Assembly (NCBI GenBank): GCA_007280315.1
Contig: QYQC01000076.1
Span: forward strand, 1-24,057
Direction: 5' to 3'
Source of the DNA: Betaproteobacteria bacterium
Lineage (GTDB): Bacteria; Pseudomonadota; Gammaproteobacteria; Burkholderiales; SG8-39
DNA: 24,057 bases
Shown here: positions 1-7,964 of the stretch, piece by piece
How the letters are laid out: every line of letters starts with the position of its first letter
How positions within the stretch are numbered: the stretch's first letter is position 1
Made by a program: the position numbers and the translations under genes
The notes under the pieces: model-generated
Told to the model about the DNA's origin: nothing
The model's input: the letters and a program-made list of their open reading frames with translations, nothing else
Database searches by the model: none

Positions 1-11
1 GATGCGTATCT

Positions 12-74
12 GGTTATCCACCGCACCGCCTGCCTTCCGCCTCAAAGGGGCGGGCGGCGGCACCGTGGATAACC
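12..74. repeat. Nested inverted repeat (three-tier hairpin)
   Basis: The outer arms GGTTATCCAC (12-21) and GTGGATAACC (65-74) are exact 10-base complements. A second tier pairs CCGCC (26-30) with GGCGG (56-60). An inner hairpin pairs 37-43 with 47-53 around an AAA loop, with one G.T pair. Each outer arm contains TTATCCAC, eight of the nine bases of the DnaA box TTATCCACA. No T-run follows, so a classical intrinsic terminator is not supported. It may be the 3' end structure of a gene outside the window, or an intergenic repeat element. Confidence 0.6.
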
Positions 75-141
75 GCAACCAGTGGCAGGGGCTCCACTTA
101 AGAAACTCTAAATCCTGTCCTAACAAACCGGGCCACCTCTC

Positions 142-792
142 ATGCAACCTGCGCTGCCAAGGCGTAACGAATCCGAGATCTGCGGCCAGGCGCTGCGTAA
201 GAAGATCGTGCGCAATCTTGCCCTGCGCGAAGCGGCGACACTGCCGGCACGCGGTTTCAAGCGCGCGGCCGTATGCCTGATCCTCACCGAGGACGACACT
301 GGCGCCGCGTCCTTGGTGCTGACGCTGCGCGCCAAACGACTCAACACGCATTCCGGACAGTATGCATTGCCCGGCGGACGCATCGATCAGGGTGAGGCGG
401 CAATCGACGCCGCGCTGCGCGAAACGCGCGAGGAAATCGGCCTGAAACTCACGCCAGACGCCATTCTTGGGCGATTGGACGATTACCCGACGCGATCGGG
501 CTATCTGATTACGCCGATCGTTGCCTGGGCTGCCGATACCGCCGGCATGACCCCAAATGCGACGGAGGTGGAAGCCATCTACCGGGTGAACCTGGCCGAT
601 CTGGACCGACACGGCTCGCCCGAATTCATCACTATTGCGGAAAGCGATCGACCGGTGATCCGTTATCCGCTGCTGGGTACGCTGATTCACGCGCCGACCG
701 CGGCGGTTCTGTACCAGTTCATGGAGGTCGCGGTCCACGGCCGCGCCACGCGCGTGGCGCATCTGGAGCAGCCGGTCTGGGCGTGGCGCTAG
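142..792 (+). CDS. Nudix hydrolase, CoA-pyrophosphatase-like
   Basis: A 216-residue Nudix hydrolase, expected to cleave a nucleoside diphosphate linked to another group, using Mg2+. The Nudix box is complete: G79, E85, then R93-E94-x-x-E97-E98-x-G100-L101. The preceding stretch (LTLRAKRLNTHSGQYALPGG, residues 60-79) resembles the extra signature of CoA diphosphatases (a T/R-rich segment followed by HxGQ and PGG), so coenzyme A or an acyl-CoA is the likeliest substrate family. ADP-ribose or other nucleotide derivatives remain possible. The start at 142 has no convincing Shine-Dalgarno sequence, so its exact position is uncertain. The gene is convergent with the cupin gene, with only four bases between the stops. 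Confidence 0.88.
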   Translation: MQPALPRRNESEICGQALRKKIVRNLALREAATLPARGFKRAAVCLILTEDDTGAASLVLTLRAKRLNTHSGQYALPGGRIDQGEAAIDAALRETREEIGLKLTPDAILGRLDDYPTRSGYLITPIVAWAADTAGMTPNATEVEAIYRVNLADLDRHGSPEFITIAESDRPVIRYPLLGTLIHAPTAAVLYQFMEVAVHGRATRVAHLEQPVWAWR

Positions 793-796
793 CCCC

Positions 797-1126
797 TCAA
801 TCCACGATGAACAGCTTCGCGCCGATTTCTGTAGATGAGCGATGCGCTTCTTCGCCGTCTGCGACCTGATAGCTCATGCCCGCCTGCATTTCGAACTGCC
901 GACCGTCCTGCAGTTCGGTGTGCAGTTCGCCTTCGAGGCAGAACAGGATGTGCCCCTTCGAACACCAATGGTCGGCAACATAGCCGGGCGAGTATTCGAC
1001 CAGACGAACGCGTATTGTTCCAAACTCACCGGTTCGCCAATACGCAACACCGCGTTCGCCCTGGTGCTCGGTTGGCTCGATTTTAGACCAATCAGTCGTT
1101 CCGAACGGGATTCCGGTCATGTTCAT
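797..1126 (-). CDS. Small single-domain cupin, DHCW-motif type
   Basis: A 109-residue single-domain cupin. The centre reads DHWCSKGHILFCLEGEL, which fits the small 'DHCW motif cupin' family, with the Trp-Cys order as shown. The His residues and the GELHTEL turn are in the places where cupins bind metal or small ligands. The biochemical role of this family is not established to my knowledge, so no reaction is assigned. The start codon lies 17 bases after the stop of the diguanylate cyclase on the same strand, so the two are probably co-transcribed. An AAGG about 10 bases upstream could serve as ribosome binding site. An alternative ATG lies two codons downstream. Confidence 0.82.
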   Translation of the reverse strand: MNMTGIPFGTTDWSKIEPTEHQGERGVAYWRTGEFGTIRVRLVEYSPGYVADHWCSKGHILFCLEGELHTELQDGRQFEMQAGMSYQVADGEEAHRSSTEIGAKLFIVD

Positions 1127-1143
1127 CGGGAAGCTACCTTCAG

Positions 1144-2481
1144 CTAAGTGCCAAAGAAATGAAAGCAGGATCCGCGCACTTTTGCTTTGTACATGCTGGC
1201 GTCCGCCAGCTTGATCAGCGTTTCATGGTCGGGGGCATCGTCCGGATAGACGGCGATGCCGACGCTGGTGCCGATCCTGACGCTCTGCTTCTGCCGCTCC
1301 AGCCGGAACGGGGTTGAAAGCGCGGCAATGATTTTTTCGGCGACCGCAGCGACGCTTTCGCGGTTGGGTATGTCGCGCAGAATCACGGTGAACTCGTCGC
1401 CGCCAACGCGGGCCACGGTGTCGGATTCGCGCACCTGTTCGCGGATTCTTGCCGCAGCGCTTTTCAGCAGCTCGTCGCCGGCATCGTGCCCCAAGGTGTC
1501 GTTGACCGGCTTGAACTTGTCCAGATCGAGGTAGAGCAGCGCAAACCGGCTGCTGTCGCGCTTGCCCAGGCTGATCGCCTGCCCCAGGCGATCGTTGAAC
1601 AGCATCCGGTTGGGCAGGCCGGTGAGGCTGTCGTGGTGCGCGAGGTGCTGGATGCGCTCGGCTGCCAGCTTTTGTTCGGTGATATCGATGGCCATCGAAT
1701 AGCACCCGGGGATGCGTCCCTGCTCTTCGGTGCGTGGCACCAGCTTAACATCCAGACAGCGCTGTTCGCCGTTCGCAAATTTCACGTTGCGCTGATACGC
1801 AACCGAATGGCCTTCGAAAGCGCGGTCGAAATGGATCTGCAAATCCTGATAAGCAGTCTCTCCCACGATTTCGCGCAACGGCTTGCCGACGATATCGGTC
1901 ATGACTAGCCCGAAAAAATCCGCATAGCGTTTGTTGGCGAACATGCAGTTCATGCCCCTGTCCACGTACAGGATCATCGCCGGCACGTTGTCGGTCAGCA
2001 GGCGCAGCTCGGCCTCGCTTGCGCGCAGCGCCTTTTCCGTCTGTTTGCGCTCGGTGATGTCGGTGTAAATGCTGACGAAGCCGCCGCCGGGAAGCGGCGT
2101 GCCGCGGACTTCCAGGACGGTGCCGTTCGGCCGCGTGCGCTCGAACACATGGGGCTCCATTTTTCGCGCGCGCTCGACCGCGGCAACGGTGATCGCGTCC
2201 GGATCGCCGGGGCCGTAGTCTCCGCGCCGCGCATTGAACCCAATGAGTCGCGCCAGCGACGGCGGGCCGCTGGCGAACAGTTCGTCCGGAAATTCCAGAA
2301 CCTGCTTGAATTGCGTGTTGTAGGCGACCAGCATCAGGTCCGCGTCAAGCATGCTTACCCCGCTGGGAAGATAATCCAGAAACGCCTGGAGGATTGCCCG
2401 GGAAACGTGCGGAGTCGAACCTGAGTCGTCCGCGTGCCGACCCGGCGTGATTGCGTCGCCCATCGCGGTCGTTTCAACCAT
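1144..2481 (-). CDS. Diguanylate cyclase, PAS-PAS-GGDEF
   Basis: A 445-residue cytoplasmic diguanylate cyclase making c-di-GMP from two GTP. The N-terminal PAS (about 30-143, PAS_7-like) is followed by a second PAS (about 155-270) and a GGDEF domain (about 283-443). The active site is intact (RVGGDEF, GGDEF at 360-364). RESD at 351-354 sits five residues before it, the RxxD inhibitory site for product feedback. No membrane segment is visible. I chose the ATG at 2481 rather than the longer frame reaching 2526 because a very strong Shine-Dalgarno tract (GGGAGGAGGAGAGG, 2496-2483) lies directly before it. The gene probably forms an operon with the downstream cupin and is divergent from the PAS-GAF sensor. 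The ligand of the PAS domains cannot be read from sequence. Confidence 0.93.
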   Translation of the reverse strand: MVETTAMGDAITPGRHADDSGSTPHVSRAILQAFLDYLPSGVSMLDADLMLVAYNTQFKQVLEFPDELFASGPPSLARLIGFNARRGDYGPGDPDAITVAAVERARKMEPHVFERTRPNGTVLEVRGTPLPGGGFVSIYTDITERKQTEKALRASEAELRLLTDNVPAMILYVDRGMNCMFANKRYADFFGLVMTDIVGKPLREIVGETAYQDLQIHFDRAFEGHSVAYQRNVKFANGEQRCLDVKLVPRTEEQGRIPGCYSMAIDITEQKLAAERIQHLAHHDSLTGLPNRMLFNDRLGQAISLGKRDSSRFALLYLDLDKFKPVNDTLGHDAGDELLKSAAARIREQVRESDTVARVGGDEFTVILRDIPNRESVAAVAEKIIAALSTPFRLERQKQSVRIGTSVGIAVYPDDAPDHETLIKLADASMYKAKVRGSCFHFFGT

Positions 2482-2784
2482 GCCTCTCCTCCTCCCAGAG
2501 GTCCAACCGGAAAAATCGGAACGCAATCAGCGACGCGAGTCGCCGGCGCTGTCGGTCATGATCGACTAATCAGCCGCGGCACCGACTCCCATGCTTCCGC
2601 ACACAGGCTACGCCACGCTTTACCCGCGTGCAATCGATTTCTTAAATCCAGCCGGCGCTTGACGCGCCGATGTCGGATAGCGTGTAATTCGGCCACAGCC
2701 AAGGATTGCGGCTTTATCGGTGGAGATTTAACTGGTGCTTACGAATTTCTGTCTGACGCTGGCTGGACGCGTTTGGTGAGCGCA
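2482..2784. other. Divergent intergenic region, 303 bp
   Basis: This lies between the divergent diguanylate cyclase (-) and PAS-GAF sensor (+). It holds the strong Shine-Dalgarno tract of the cyclase at its left edge and a good plus-strand promoter at 2659-2688. I found no convincing minus-strand -35/-10 pair. An open plus-strand frame crosses the region from 2434 but has no start codon after the promoter until 2773-2785, so I do not count it as coding. Confidence 0.6.
2659..2688 (+). promoter_or_regulatory. Sigma70-type promoter for the PAS-GAF sensor
   Basis: TTGACG (2659-2664) matches the -35 consensus in five of six positions. After an 18-base spacer, TGTAAT (2683-2688) matches the -10 in five of six. 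The predicted transcript starts near 2695 and leaves a leader of about 90 nt before the ATG at 2785. This also argues against any start codon upstream of 2695. Confidence 0.6.
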
Positions 2785-3951
2785 ATGCCGGCATCCATCG
2801 AACTGGCGTCGCTGCTTCTGTTGCTGGTCGGCATCGGGCTGGCGTTTTCCGACATCCGTCTTTCGGGCTGGGTGCTGGGCTGGATTCTACTGTCCGGTGC
2901 GCTGCTGGTGCAATGGTTTCGCAGCGTCCTCAGTTATAGCCTGGAGCGGGGCGGCGCCGGCGCCGAGTTATATCAGGCGGCTGACGAATGGATGGGCCTG
3001 GGATTTTCGCTGCTGATCGTCGCATCGATGTACATGATGCGCGAGGTGCTGGCGAGGCACAGCATGGCCGAGGAGCGACTGCGCGTCATCAGCGCCGCTG
3101 CGCAGGATGCGGTCGTGATGATGGACAACAAGGGAAAAATTGCTTTCTGGAATGATGCCGGGCAGCGTATTTTCGGCCATACAGGCGAAGAGGCGCGCGG
3201 GAAGAAACTGCATGAACTGATCATTCCGGCGCAGCACCGCACCGAATTCGAAAGAAATTTCATCGATTTCAGGAGAACCGGAAAAGGGCCGGTTATCGGT
3301 TCGACGCTGGAGCTTGCGGGGCTGCGCAAGGACGGGGTGGAAATCGTCGTCGAGGTTTCCATTTCCGGAGTCAGCATAGATTCGAAATGGCACGCGATCT
3401 GCATTTTCAGGGACGTCACAGAGCGCAAGCGCGCCGAGAAAGCGACGGCGCTTGTGGATGCGACGGCGCGCAGCATCGATGGTGCCGACAGCCCCTCCGC
3501 CGCGGTTAGAGAGGTGATCCGCGTCATTTGCCAGACGCAGAAGTGGGATTGCGGCCGTTTCCTGCGCGCAGACGAAGCAGCCGGCGTGTTGCGCCTTGAT
3601 GAATACTGGAGCACGGCTGATGGAGCAATTGAGAAGTGTCTGTCGGGGGCGCACGGTGTTACCTACGCACCTGGCGAGGGCATGGCGGGCAAGGTATGGC
3701 GATCGGGGCAGCCGCTATGGATCCCTGATATCAGCAAGGATGCGCGCGCGCTGACGGCGATTTTCAAAGCCGAATCCGGCGTGCGTGGCGCCTTTGTTTT
3801 TCCGGTAACCGCGGCGGGTAAGACGATCGGCGTGTTCGCTTTCAACAGCCGCGAGTTGCGCGAGCCGGATACCCAGCAAATGGCCGCGTTTCAGGCAATC
3901 GGCAGCCAGGTAGGCGGGTACCTGCAGCGCCGGCGCGGAGATGTCGCGTAA
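2785..3951 (+). CDS. Membrane PAS-GAF sensor without output domain
   Basis: A 388-residue predicted inner-membrane protein. Three hydrophobic segments (about 8-21, 27-43 and 70-87) are followed by a short linker, a PAS domain (about 95-216, ending in the typical DVTERKRAE) and a GAF domain (about 220-385) that runs to the C-terminus. No histidine kinase, GGDEF, EAL or methyl-accepting domain follows: the frame stops at 3951 and only 82 bases separate it from the end of gshA. It must therefore act through a partner or be a truncated sensor. The adjacent divergent diguanylate cyclase is a candidate partner. The ATG at 2785 is preferred; in-frame GTG (2776) and TTG (2773) are alternatives, all downstream of the promoter at 2659-2688. 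Confidence 0.82.
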   Translation: MPASIELASLLLLLVGIGLAFSDIRLSGWVLGWILLSGALLVQWFRSVLSYSLERGGAGAELYQAADEWMGLGFSLLIVASMYMMREVLARHSMAEERLRVISAAAQDAVVMMDNKGKIAFWNDAGQRIFGHTGEEARGKKLHELIIPAQHRTEFERNFIDFRRTGKGPVIGSTLELAGLRKDGVEIVVEVSISGVSIDSKWHAICIFRDVTERKRAEKATALVDATARSIDGADSPSAAVREVIRVICQTQKWDCGRFLRADEAAGVLRLDEYWSTADGAIEKCLSGAHGVTYAPGEGMAGKVWRSGQPLWIPDISKDARALTAIFKAESGVRGAFVFPVTAAGKTIGVFAFNSRELREPDTQQMAAFQAIGSQVGGYLQRRRGDVA

Positions 3952-3996
3952 CCCGGCGCGATTTCGCCGTAATCCTGGCTGCCGGGTCAAGTTTTT
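3951..3996 (+). terminator. Possible intrinsic terminator after the PAS-GAF sensor
   Basis: ACCCGGC (3951-3957) pairs with GCCGGGT (3981-3987), enclosing a smaller GGCG/CGCC hairpin. After four bases comes TTTTTT (3991-3996). The stem begins at the stop codon of the sensor gene. The loop is long for a classical terminator, so confidence is moderate. Confidence 0.42.
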
Positions 3997-4033
3997 TCCT
4001 GCCGCTGGCGGGCCGCTGCCGACATCCCACAAG

Positions 4034-5623
4034 TCACCCTGATGATCGAAGCAGGGCGCCGCTCAGCAAATCCTTGGACAAATACTGTTGCCGGTACGAT
4101 TCGAAAGGTACGCTGTCCGCCGCTTCCATGGTTCGTTGCGCGGTAACCGAATCCGCCGCCAGGTGCGCGTAACGTGCTTCCACGTCTGCAGGAAAAGGCA
4201 GATCCTGCAGGGTGCGCCGGTGGCGGTTGGACTGCGCCAGCGCGAAGGCAAGGTAGGATTTATCCTCGGTTCGGCCGATCTCCGCGATGACGCGGGCTGA
4301 AGGTGTTGCAGAGGAGTTCACGATGGCGGCGCGGGCCGCGTCCAGCGCACCCCGGTATGCGCTGCCGCTGTGTGCCGCGTCCAGGGCCGCTGCTATTGGC
4401 TCGCATGCCTCGACAATATCGCGCGCCCAGTCGGCCAGACTGACATCCTCTTTCCATCTACGCAACCGCAGATTCGGATCACGGCCACGCTCGGCGACAT
4501 CGTGCTGATTTTGCGACATCGCCGCGATTTGCTCGGGGGTATCCGGCGGACTTTCGCTGAGCAGGCAATGAAGCAGAAACATGTCGAGAAAACGCATGGT
4601 TTCCACAGCAATGCCGATGGGGCTGAACGGGTCGTTGTCCATGCAGCGCACTTCGATATACTCGACCCCGCGTTCGCCCAACCCGTACAGCGGGCGTTCC
4701 CCCGAGCGAAATCGCGGCTTGGGCCGGATGGTGCCGTAGAACTCGTTTTCGATCTGCAGCAGTGTCGTGCCCAGCTGCCGGTACAGATCGCCGTCGCGCA
4801 GGCCGATGGCTTCGTACGGCGGATAGGGCCTGGTCAGCGCGGCGTTGAGAGATTCAGCGTAGCTCCTGAGACAGTTGAAGCTGACCGCCAGCGACGCCTG
4901 CGCATCGCTTTGATAGCCCAGTGGCCCCATGCGCAACGACGTTGCGCCGGGCAGGAACAGCGTACCGGAATTGAACTCCTGCAACTCGTGCTTGCGGCCG
5001 GCAACGAAGCTGCGACACACCGTGGGCGAGGCGCCGAAAAGGTATAGCAGCAGCCAGGAATGCCGCCTGAAGTTGCGAATCAGGTGGAAATAGGCCGCGT
5101 TCTGGTAGCCGATGGCGGAGCCGCTGCTCGCGTCGGCCTGCTGCAGAACCGGCCAGGCCGCCTCCGGCATGGAGAAGTTGTAGTGCACGCCGGAAATGGT
5201 CTGCATGCGTCTGCCGTAGCGATGCGCCAGGCCGTTGCGGTAGACGGTCTTGGCCCTGCCCAGATTGGACGATCCATATTGCCCGAGCGGAATATCGTCG
5301 TCAGCCGGCAAGCCGCAGGGCATGCTCGTGCACCACAGTCGCTCGTCGCCCAGGTGTCGGTATACCACCTGGTGAATCTCGGTAAGCTGCGCCAGGCAGG
5401 CGTCGGCGTCGGTGTGGATGCCGGTGATCAGTTCGAGTTGGGATTCACTGAAGTCGGTGGTTATATGCGGATGCGTAAGCGCCGAGCCGAGCGCGGCCGG
5501 ATGCGGCGTGTCGGCAAGCATTCCGTCAGGACGGACGCGCAGGCTTTCTTTTTCAATACCGCGCCGGATGCCCCGCAGTACCTCAGGTTGAAGCAGTTGT
5601 AATCGATTGCTTATGCGGTTCAT
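4034..5623 (-). CDS. gshA: Glutamate-cysteine ligase
   Basis: Catalyses the first step of glutathione synthesis, ATP-dependent joining of L-glutamate and L-cysteine to gamma-glutamylcysteine, in the cytosol. The 529-residue product is close to the 518 of E. coli GshA and has its landmarks: RGIEKESLRV near the N-terminus, DFSESQLELIT (part of the ATP/Mg2+ site), CTSMPCGLP, QTISGVHYNFS and the VEYIEVRCMDNDPFSP block. The start is set at 5623 (MNRISNRLQ) because AAGGA lies eight bases upstream; the frame is open to 5689 but the extra residues do not look like the family. It is divergent from gor, so synthesis and reduction of glutathione lie side by side. No gshB is visible in the window. Confidence 0.95.
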   Translation of the reverse strand: MNRISNRLQLLQPEVLRGIRRGIEKESLRVRPDGMLADTPHPAALGSALTHPHITTDFSESQLELITGIHTDADACLAQLTEIHQVVYRHLGDERLWCTSMPCGLPADDDIPLGQYGSSNLGRAKTVYRNGLAHRYGRRMQTISGVHYNFSMPEAAWPVLQQADASSGSAIGYQNAAYFHLIRNFRRHSWLLLYLFGASPTVCRSFVAGRKHELQEFNSGTLFLPGATSLRMGPLGYQSDAQASLAVSFNCLRSYAESLNAALTRPYPPYEAIGLRDGDLYRQLGTTLLQIENEFYGTIRPKPRFRSGERPLYGLGERGVEYIEVRCMDNDPFSPIGIAVETMRFLDMFLLHCLLSESPPDTPEQIAAMSQNQHDVAERGRDPNLRLRRWKEDVSLADWARDIVEACEPIAAALDAAHSGSAYRGALDAARAAIVNSSATPSARVIAEIGRTEDKSYLAFALAQSNRHRRTLQDLPFPADVEARYAHLAADSVTAQRTMEAADSVPFESYRQQYLSKDLLSGALLRSSG

Positions 5624-5814
5624 CCATGTTTCCTTGATTTTGATACCCTCTAGGTTAGCAGAAGCAGATGGCCGATTGCTGCCAGGCACGCGATTTTCAC
5701 GCTAACATTCGGGCGCGCAGGGCGGCATAGCGCCGGTGCGGTCGGGCGCATCGAACCAGACTGTCGGCGCGATCTTCCGCGCACGAACGGGACACCCCCA
5801 CGGAGACCAGGGAC

Positions 5815-7185
5815 ATGGCGCAATACGATTACGATCTTTTCACTATAGGCGCCGGCTCGGGCGGCGTGCGCGCAAGCCGTTACGCCGGCCGCCTCGGCGC
5901 GCGCGTAGCGGTGGCGGAGGAGCGCTACCTCGGCGGCACCTGCGTCAATGTCGGCTGCATCCCGAAAAAACTCTTTTCCTACGCGGCCCACTACGGCGAG
6001 GACATCGGCGATGCGGCGGGCTACGGATGGCGAATTGAGCAGCCGACGTTCGACTGGCCAACCCTGGTCGCCAACAAGGATCGCGAAATCGAACGTCTCA
6101 ATGGCGTATATGCAAAACTTCTCGCCGGTGCCGGGGTCACGCTGCTGCGCGGCCGCGCCACCGTGGTCGATGCGCACACGGTGGAGGTTGAAGGCCGGCG
6201 CGTCAGCGCACGTCATATCCTTGTCGCCACCGGCGGCTGGCCGGTAGTGCCGCCGATTCCCGGGTCCGAGCTCGCCATCAGTTCGAACGAAGCGTTCCAT
6301 CTTACGGCGCTGCCGCGGCGCGTGCTGGTAGTGGGCGGCGGCTACATCGCGGTTGAATTCGCGTCCATCTTCAATGGCCTCGGCGTCAAGACAACGCTCG
6401 TCTACCGGGGTGAGCGCCTGCTGAAAGAGTTCGATGCCGACCTCGGCGGATTTCTCGCCGGGCAAATGCAGCATAAGGGCATGACTATCCGCTTGCGCAG
6501 CACCATCGAACGTATCGACCGCGGCGGGCAGGGCGGTGCGCTGCGTGCGACGCTGGACGACGCATCCGTGCTCGAAGCCGATTGCGTGATGTACGCCACT
6601 GGCCGCGCACCCAACACCCGCGGCCTGGGCCTGGAGAACGCCGGTGTGAAAATGGCGGCCAATGGTGCGGTCCTGGTCGATTCGCAATTTCAGTCAAGCG
6701 TGCCGTCGATCTACGCCGTGGGCGATGTCATCGATCGCATGCAGTTGACGCCGGTTGCGTTGGCCGAGGCCATGGTGGTGGCGGAGAATCTGTTCGGAAG
6801 CGGCGGCCGCAGCCTGGACTACGAAGGCATTCCCACGGCTATTTTCAGCAACCCCAACGTCGGCACGGTGGGGCTGTCGGAGGCGAGGGCGCGCGAGCGT
6901 TTCGGCGACATCGACGTTTACCGTACGAATTTCGGCCCGTTGCGCCATCAGTTGACCGGCAGCGGCGAGCAGGTGCTGATGAAGCTGGTGGTGGACAAAA
7001 AGTCCGACGTCGTGCTCGGCGTGCATATGGTCGGCCCGGATGCCGGCGAACTGGTCCAGGGCTTCGCTGTGGCGCTCAAGTGCGGTGCGACCAAGCGCCA
7101 GTTCGATGCCACCATAGGAATTCACCCGACCATCGCCGAGGAATTCGTAACTCTGCGCGAAGCCGTGATCCAGGGTCAAACGTGA
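5815..7185 (+). CDS. gor: Glutathione-disulfide reductase
   Basis: A 456-residue FAD-dependent enzyme reducing glutathione disulfide with NADPH. FAD is bound at the N-terminus (IGAGSGGVRASR, from residue 11). The redox-active disulfide is GGTCVNVGCIPKK (C43 and C48). The NADPH-binding Rossmann motif VVGGGYIAVEFAS is followed by an arginine-containing segment (VYRGERLL) suited to the NADPH 2'-phosphate. The second FAD contact is YAVGDVIDR, and the C-terminal catalytic pair is in GIHPTIAEEF (H437, E442). The VCIPKK-type motif and length fit glutathione reductase rather than dihydrolipoamide dehydrogenase or mercuric reductase, and the neighbouring gshA supports this. An AGGGA lies just upstream of the start. 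Confidence 0.94.
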   Translation: MAQYDYDLFTIGAGSGGVRASRYAGRLGARVAVAEERYLGGTCVNVGCIPKKLFSYAAHYGEDIGDAAGYGWRIEQPTFDWPTLVANKDREIERLNGVYAKLLAGAGVTLLRGRATVVDAHTVEVEGRRVSARHILVATGGWPVVPPIPGSELAISSNEAFHLTALPRRVLVVGGGYIAVEFASIFNGLGVKTTLVYRGERLLKEFDADLGGFLAGQMQHKGMTIRLRSTIERIDRGGQGGALRATLDDASVLEADCVMYATGRAPNTRGLGLENAGVKMAANGAVLVDSQFQSSVPSIYAVGDVIDRMQLTPVALAEAMVVAENLFGSGGRSLDYEGIPTAIFSNPNVGTVGLSEARARERFGDIDVYRTNFGPLRHQLTGSGEQVLMKLVVDKKSDVVLGVHMVGPDAGELVQGFAVALKCGATKRQFDATIGIHPTIAEEFVTLREAVIQGQT

Positions 7186-7253
7186 TTGGCAAAAGCGGAA
7201 AAATTACGCGAAAGAATGCCGCCCGGCCCGGGCGCAGAGAAAGGGAAGGACAA

Positions 7254-7799
7254 ATGACCATGATAATCGCCGCCGGCGACGCGGTCGCGGCAGTCGCGGC
7301 CCTCAGGATGCGCTGGCGCGTGCGCATCCTGATTTTACTGGGTATCGCGGGATACGCCGCAGGCGCCCGGGCCGATGCTGGAGCGCTGGAGTTCGCGCCG
7401 CAGGTCTGGCTCAACCCTGGTATCTACGCGCAGCATTTCGATTCGAGCAAGGGGCTGCGCAACAACAACATCGGTGTTGGCGCCGAAGTATGGCTGAGCC
7501 GCGATCACGCGTTGATGGGCGGAAGCTTCATCAACAGCAATCGCGCCAGGTCTCATTACGGCGCGTACCAATGGCGTCCTCTTCACTGGCAGATTTCCGG
7601 CTTGGATGTCGGCGCCGGTATTGCAGTCGGCGCGTTTGACGGCTATCCCAATTATCGCAACGGCGCCTGGTTCGTTGCTCCGTTGCCGATGCTGTCGATC
7701 GAGGGCCGGAGACTGGGCGCGAATATCAGTTTGATTCCGACGGTGGCAAAGCGCTTCGACGGCGCCCTGGCGGTCCAGGTCAAGCTGCGGGTATGGTAG
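7254..7799 (+). CDS. Putative small outer-membrane beta-barrel protein (PagP-like)
   Basis: A 181-residue predicted exported protein. A hydrophobic stretch (RILILLGIAGYAAGARADAG) looks like a signal peptide ending near ARA-DA. The remainder is rich in alternating aromatic and small residues (FAPQVWLNPGIYAQHFD, AEVWLSRDHALMGGSFINSN, SHYGAYQWRPL, VAPLPMLSIEGRRLG) and ends in W, typical of an eight-stranded outer-membrane barrel. Relatives in betaproteobacteria are often annotated as hypothetical or PagP/lipid A-modifying proteins. The enzymatic role is not shown here, since I cannot align catalytic residues with confidence. GGGAAGGA lies just before the ATG at 7254, and ATG 7260 fits the spacing as well. 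ATG 7308 would give a cleaner signal peptide but has a poor ribosome binding site. The gene begins 68 bases after gor and may be read with it. Confidence 0.7.
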   Translation: MTMIIAAGDAVAAVAALRMRWRVRILILLGIAGYAAGARADAGALEFAPQVWLNPGIYAQHFDSSKGLRNNNIGVGAEVWLSRDHALMGGSFINSNRARSHYGAYQWRPLHWQISGLDVGAGIAVGAFDGYPNYRNGAWFVAPLPMLSIEGRRLGANISLIPTVAKRFDGALAVQVKLRVW

Positions 7800-7864
7800 G
7801 GCCCGGGGTGCTGCGGCGATGGTGCGACTTGGCCGCGAACAACGCGCAGGGCACGCGGTGCGGC

Positions 7865-7894
7865 TTGTTCGGAACGGCGTGATTAGAGTACAGT
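7865..7894 (+). promoter_or_regulatory. Possible promoter for the cyclase operon
   Basis: TTGTTC (7865-7870) and TACAGT (7889-7894) are separated by 18 bases, each matching the sigma70 consensus in four of six positions. The start site would fall near 7901, almost on the ATG of the 20-codon leader frame. This is the best candidate in the 161-base gap but it is weak. Confidence 0.28.
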
Positions 7895-7901
7895 TTGAGA
7901 C

Positions 7902-7964
7902 ATGGAACTGCATCCGCCGGGATTCGATCCGCGGTTTATCCGTGAACTATTCCTGTCCCCATGA
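7902..7964 (+). CDS. Candidate 20-codon leader ORF overlapping the cyclase start
   Basis: ATG at 7902 opens a 20-residue frame (MELHPPGFDPRFIRELFLSP) whose TGA at 7962-7964 overlaps the cyclase ATG at 7961 in an ATGA junction. The cyclase start has no Shine-Dalgarno (TTCCTGTCCCC lies before it), so translation could depend on ribosomes terminating on this leader. If the promoter at 7865-7894 is used, the leader would begin almost at the 5' end of the mRNA. A frame this short can arise by chance; there is no conservation evidence here. Confidence 0.3.
   Translation: MELHPPGFDPRFIRELFLSP

Noticed and set aside
2434..2784. Extension of the PAS-GAF sensor frame upstream to 2434.
   Set aside because: It lies upstream of the good promoter at 2659-2688 and overlaps the start of the divergent cyclase. 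The translated segment looks non-coding, and membrane topology begins properly at 2785.
5060..5602. A 180-codon frame antisense to gshA.
   Set aside because: gshA motifs are intact on the minus strand, and the antisense product has no recognisable feature.
5628..5642. A TTGAT-TTTG-ATACC sequence near the gshA start as a possible FNR box.
   Set aside because: The right half-site matches poorly and it overlaps the gshA ribosome binding site, so it is probably chance.
6582..7253. Upstream extension of the barrel-protein frame through gor.
   Set aside because: It is out of frame with the clear glutathione reductase; only the part after the ribosome binding site at about 7245 encodes a signal peptide and barrel.
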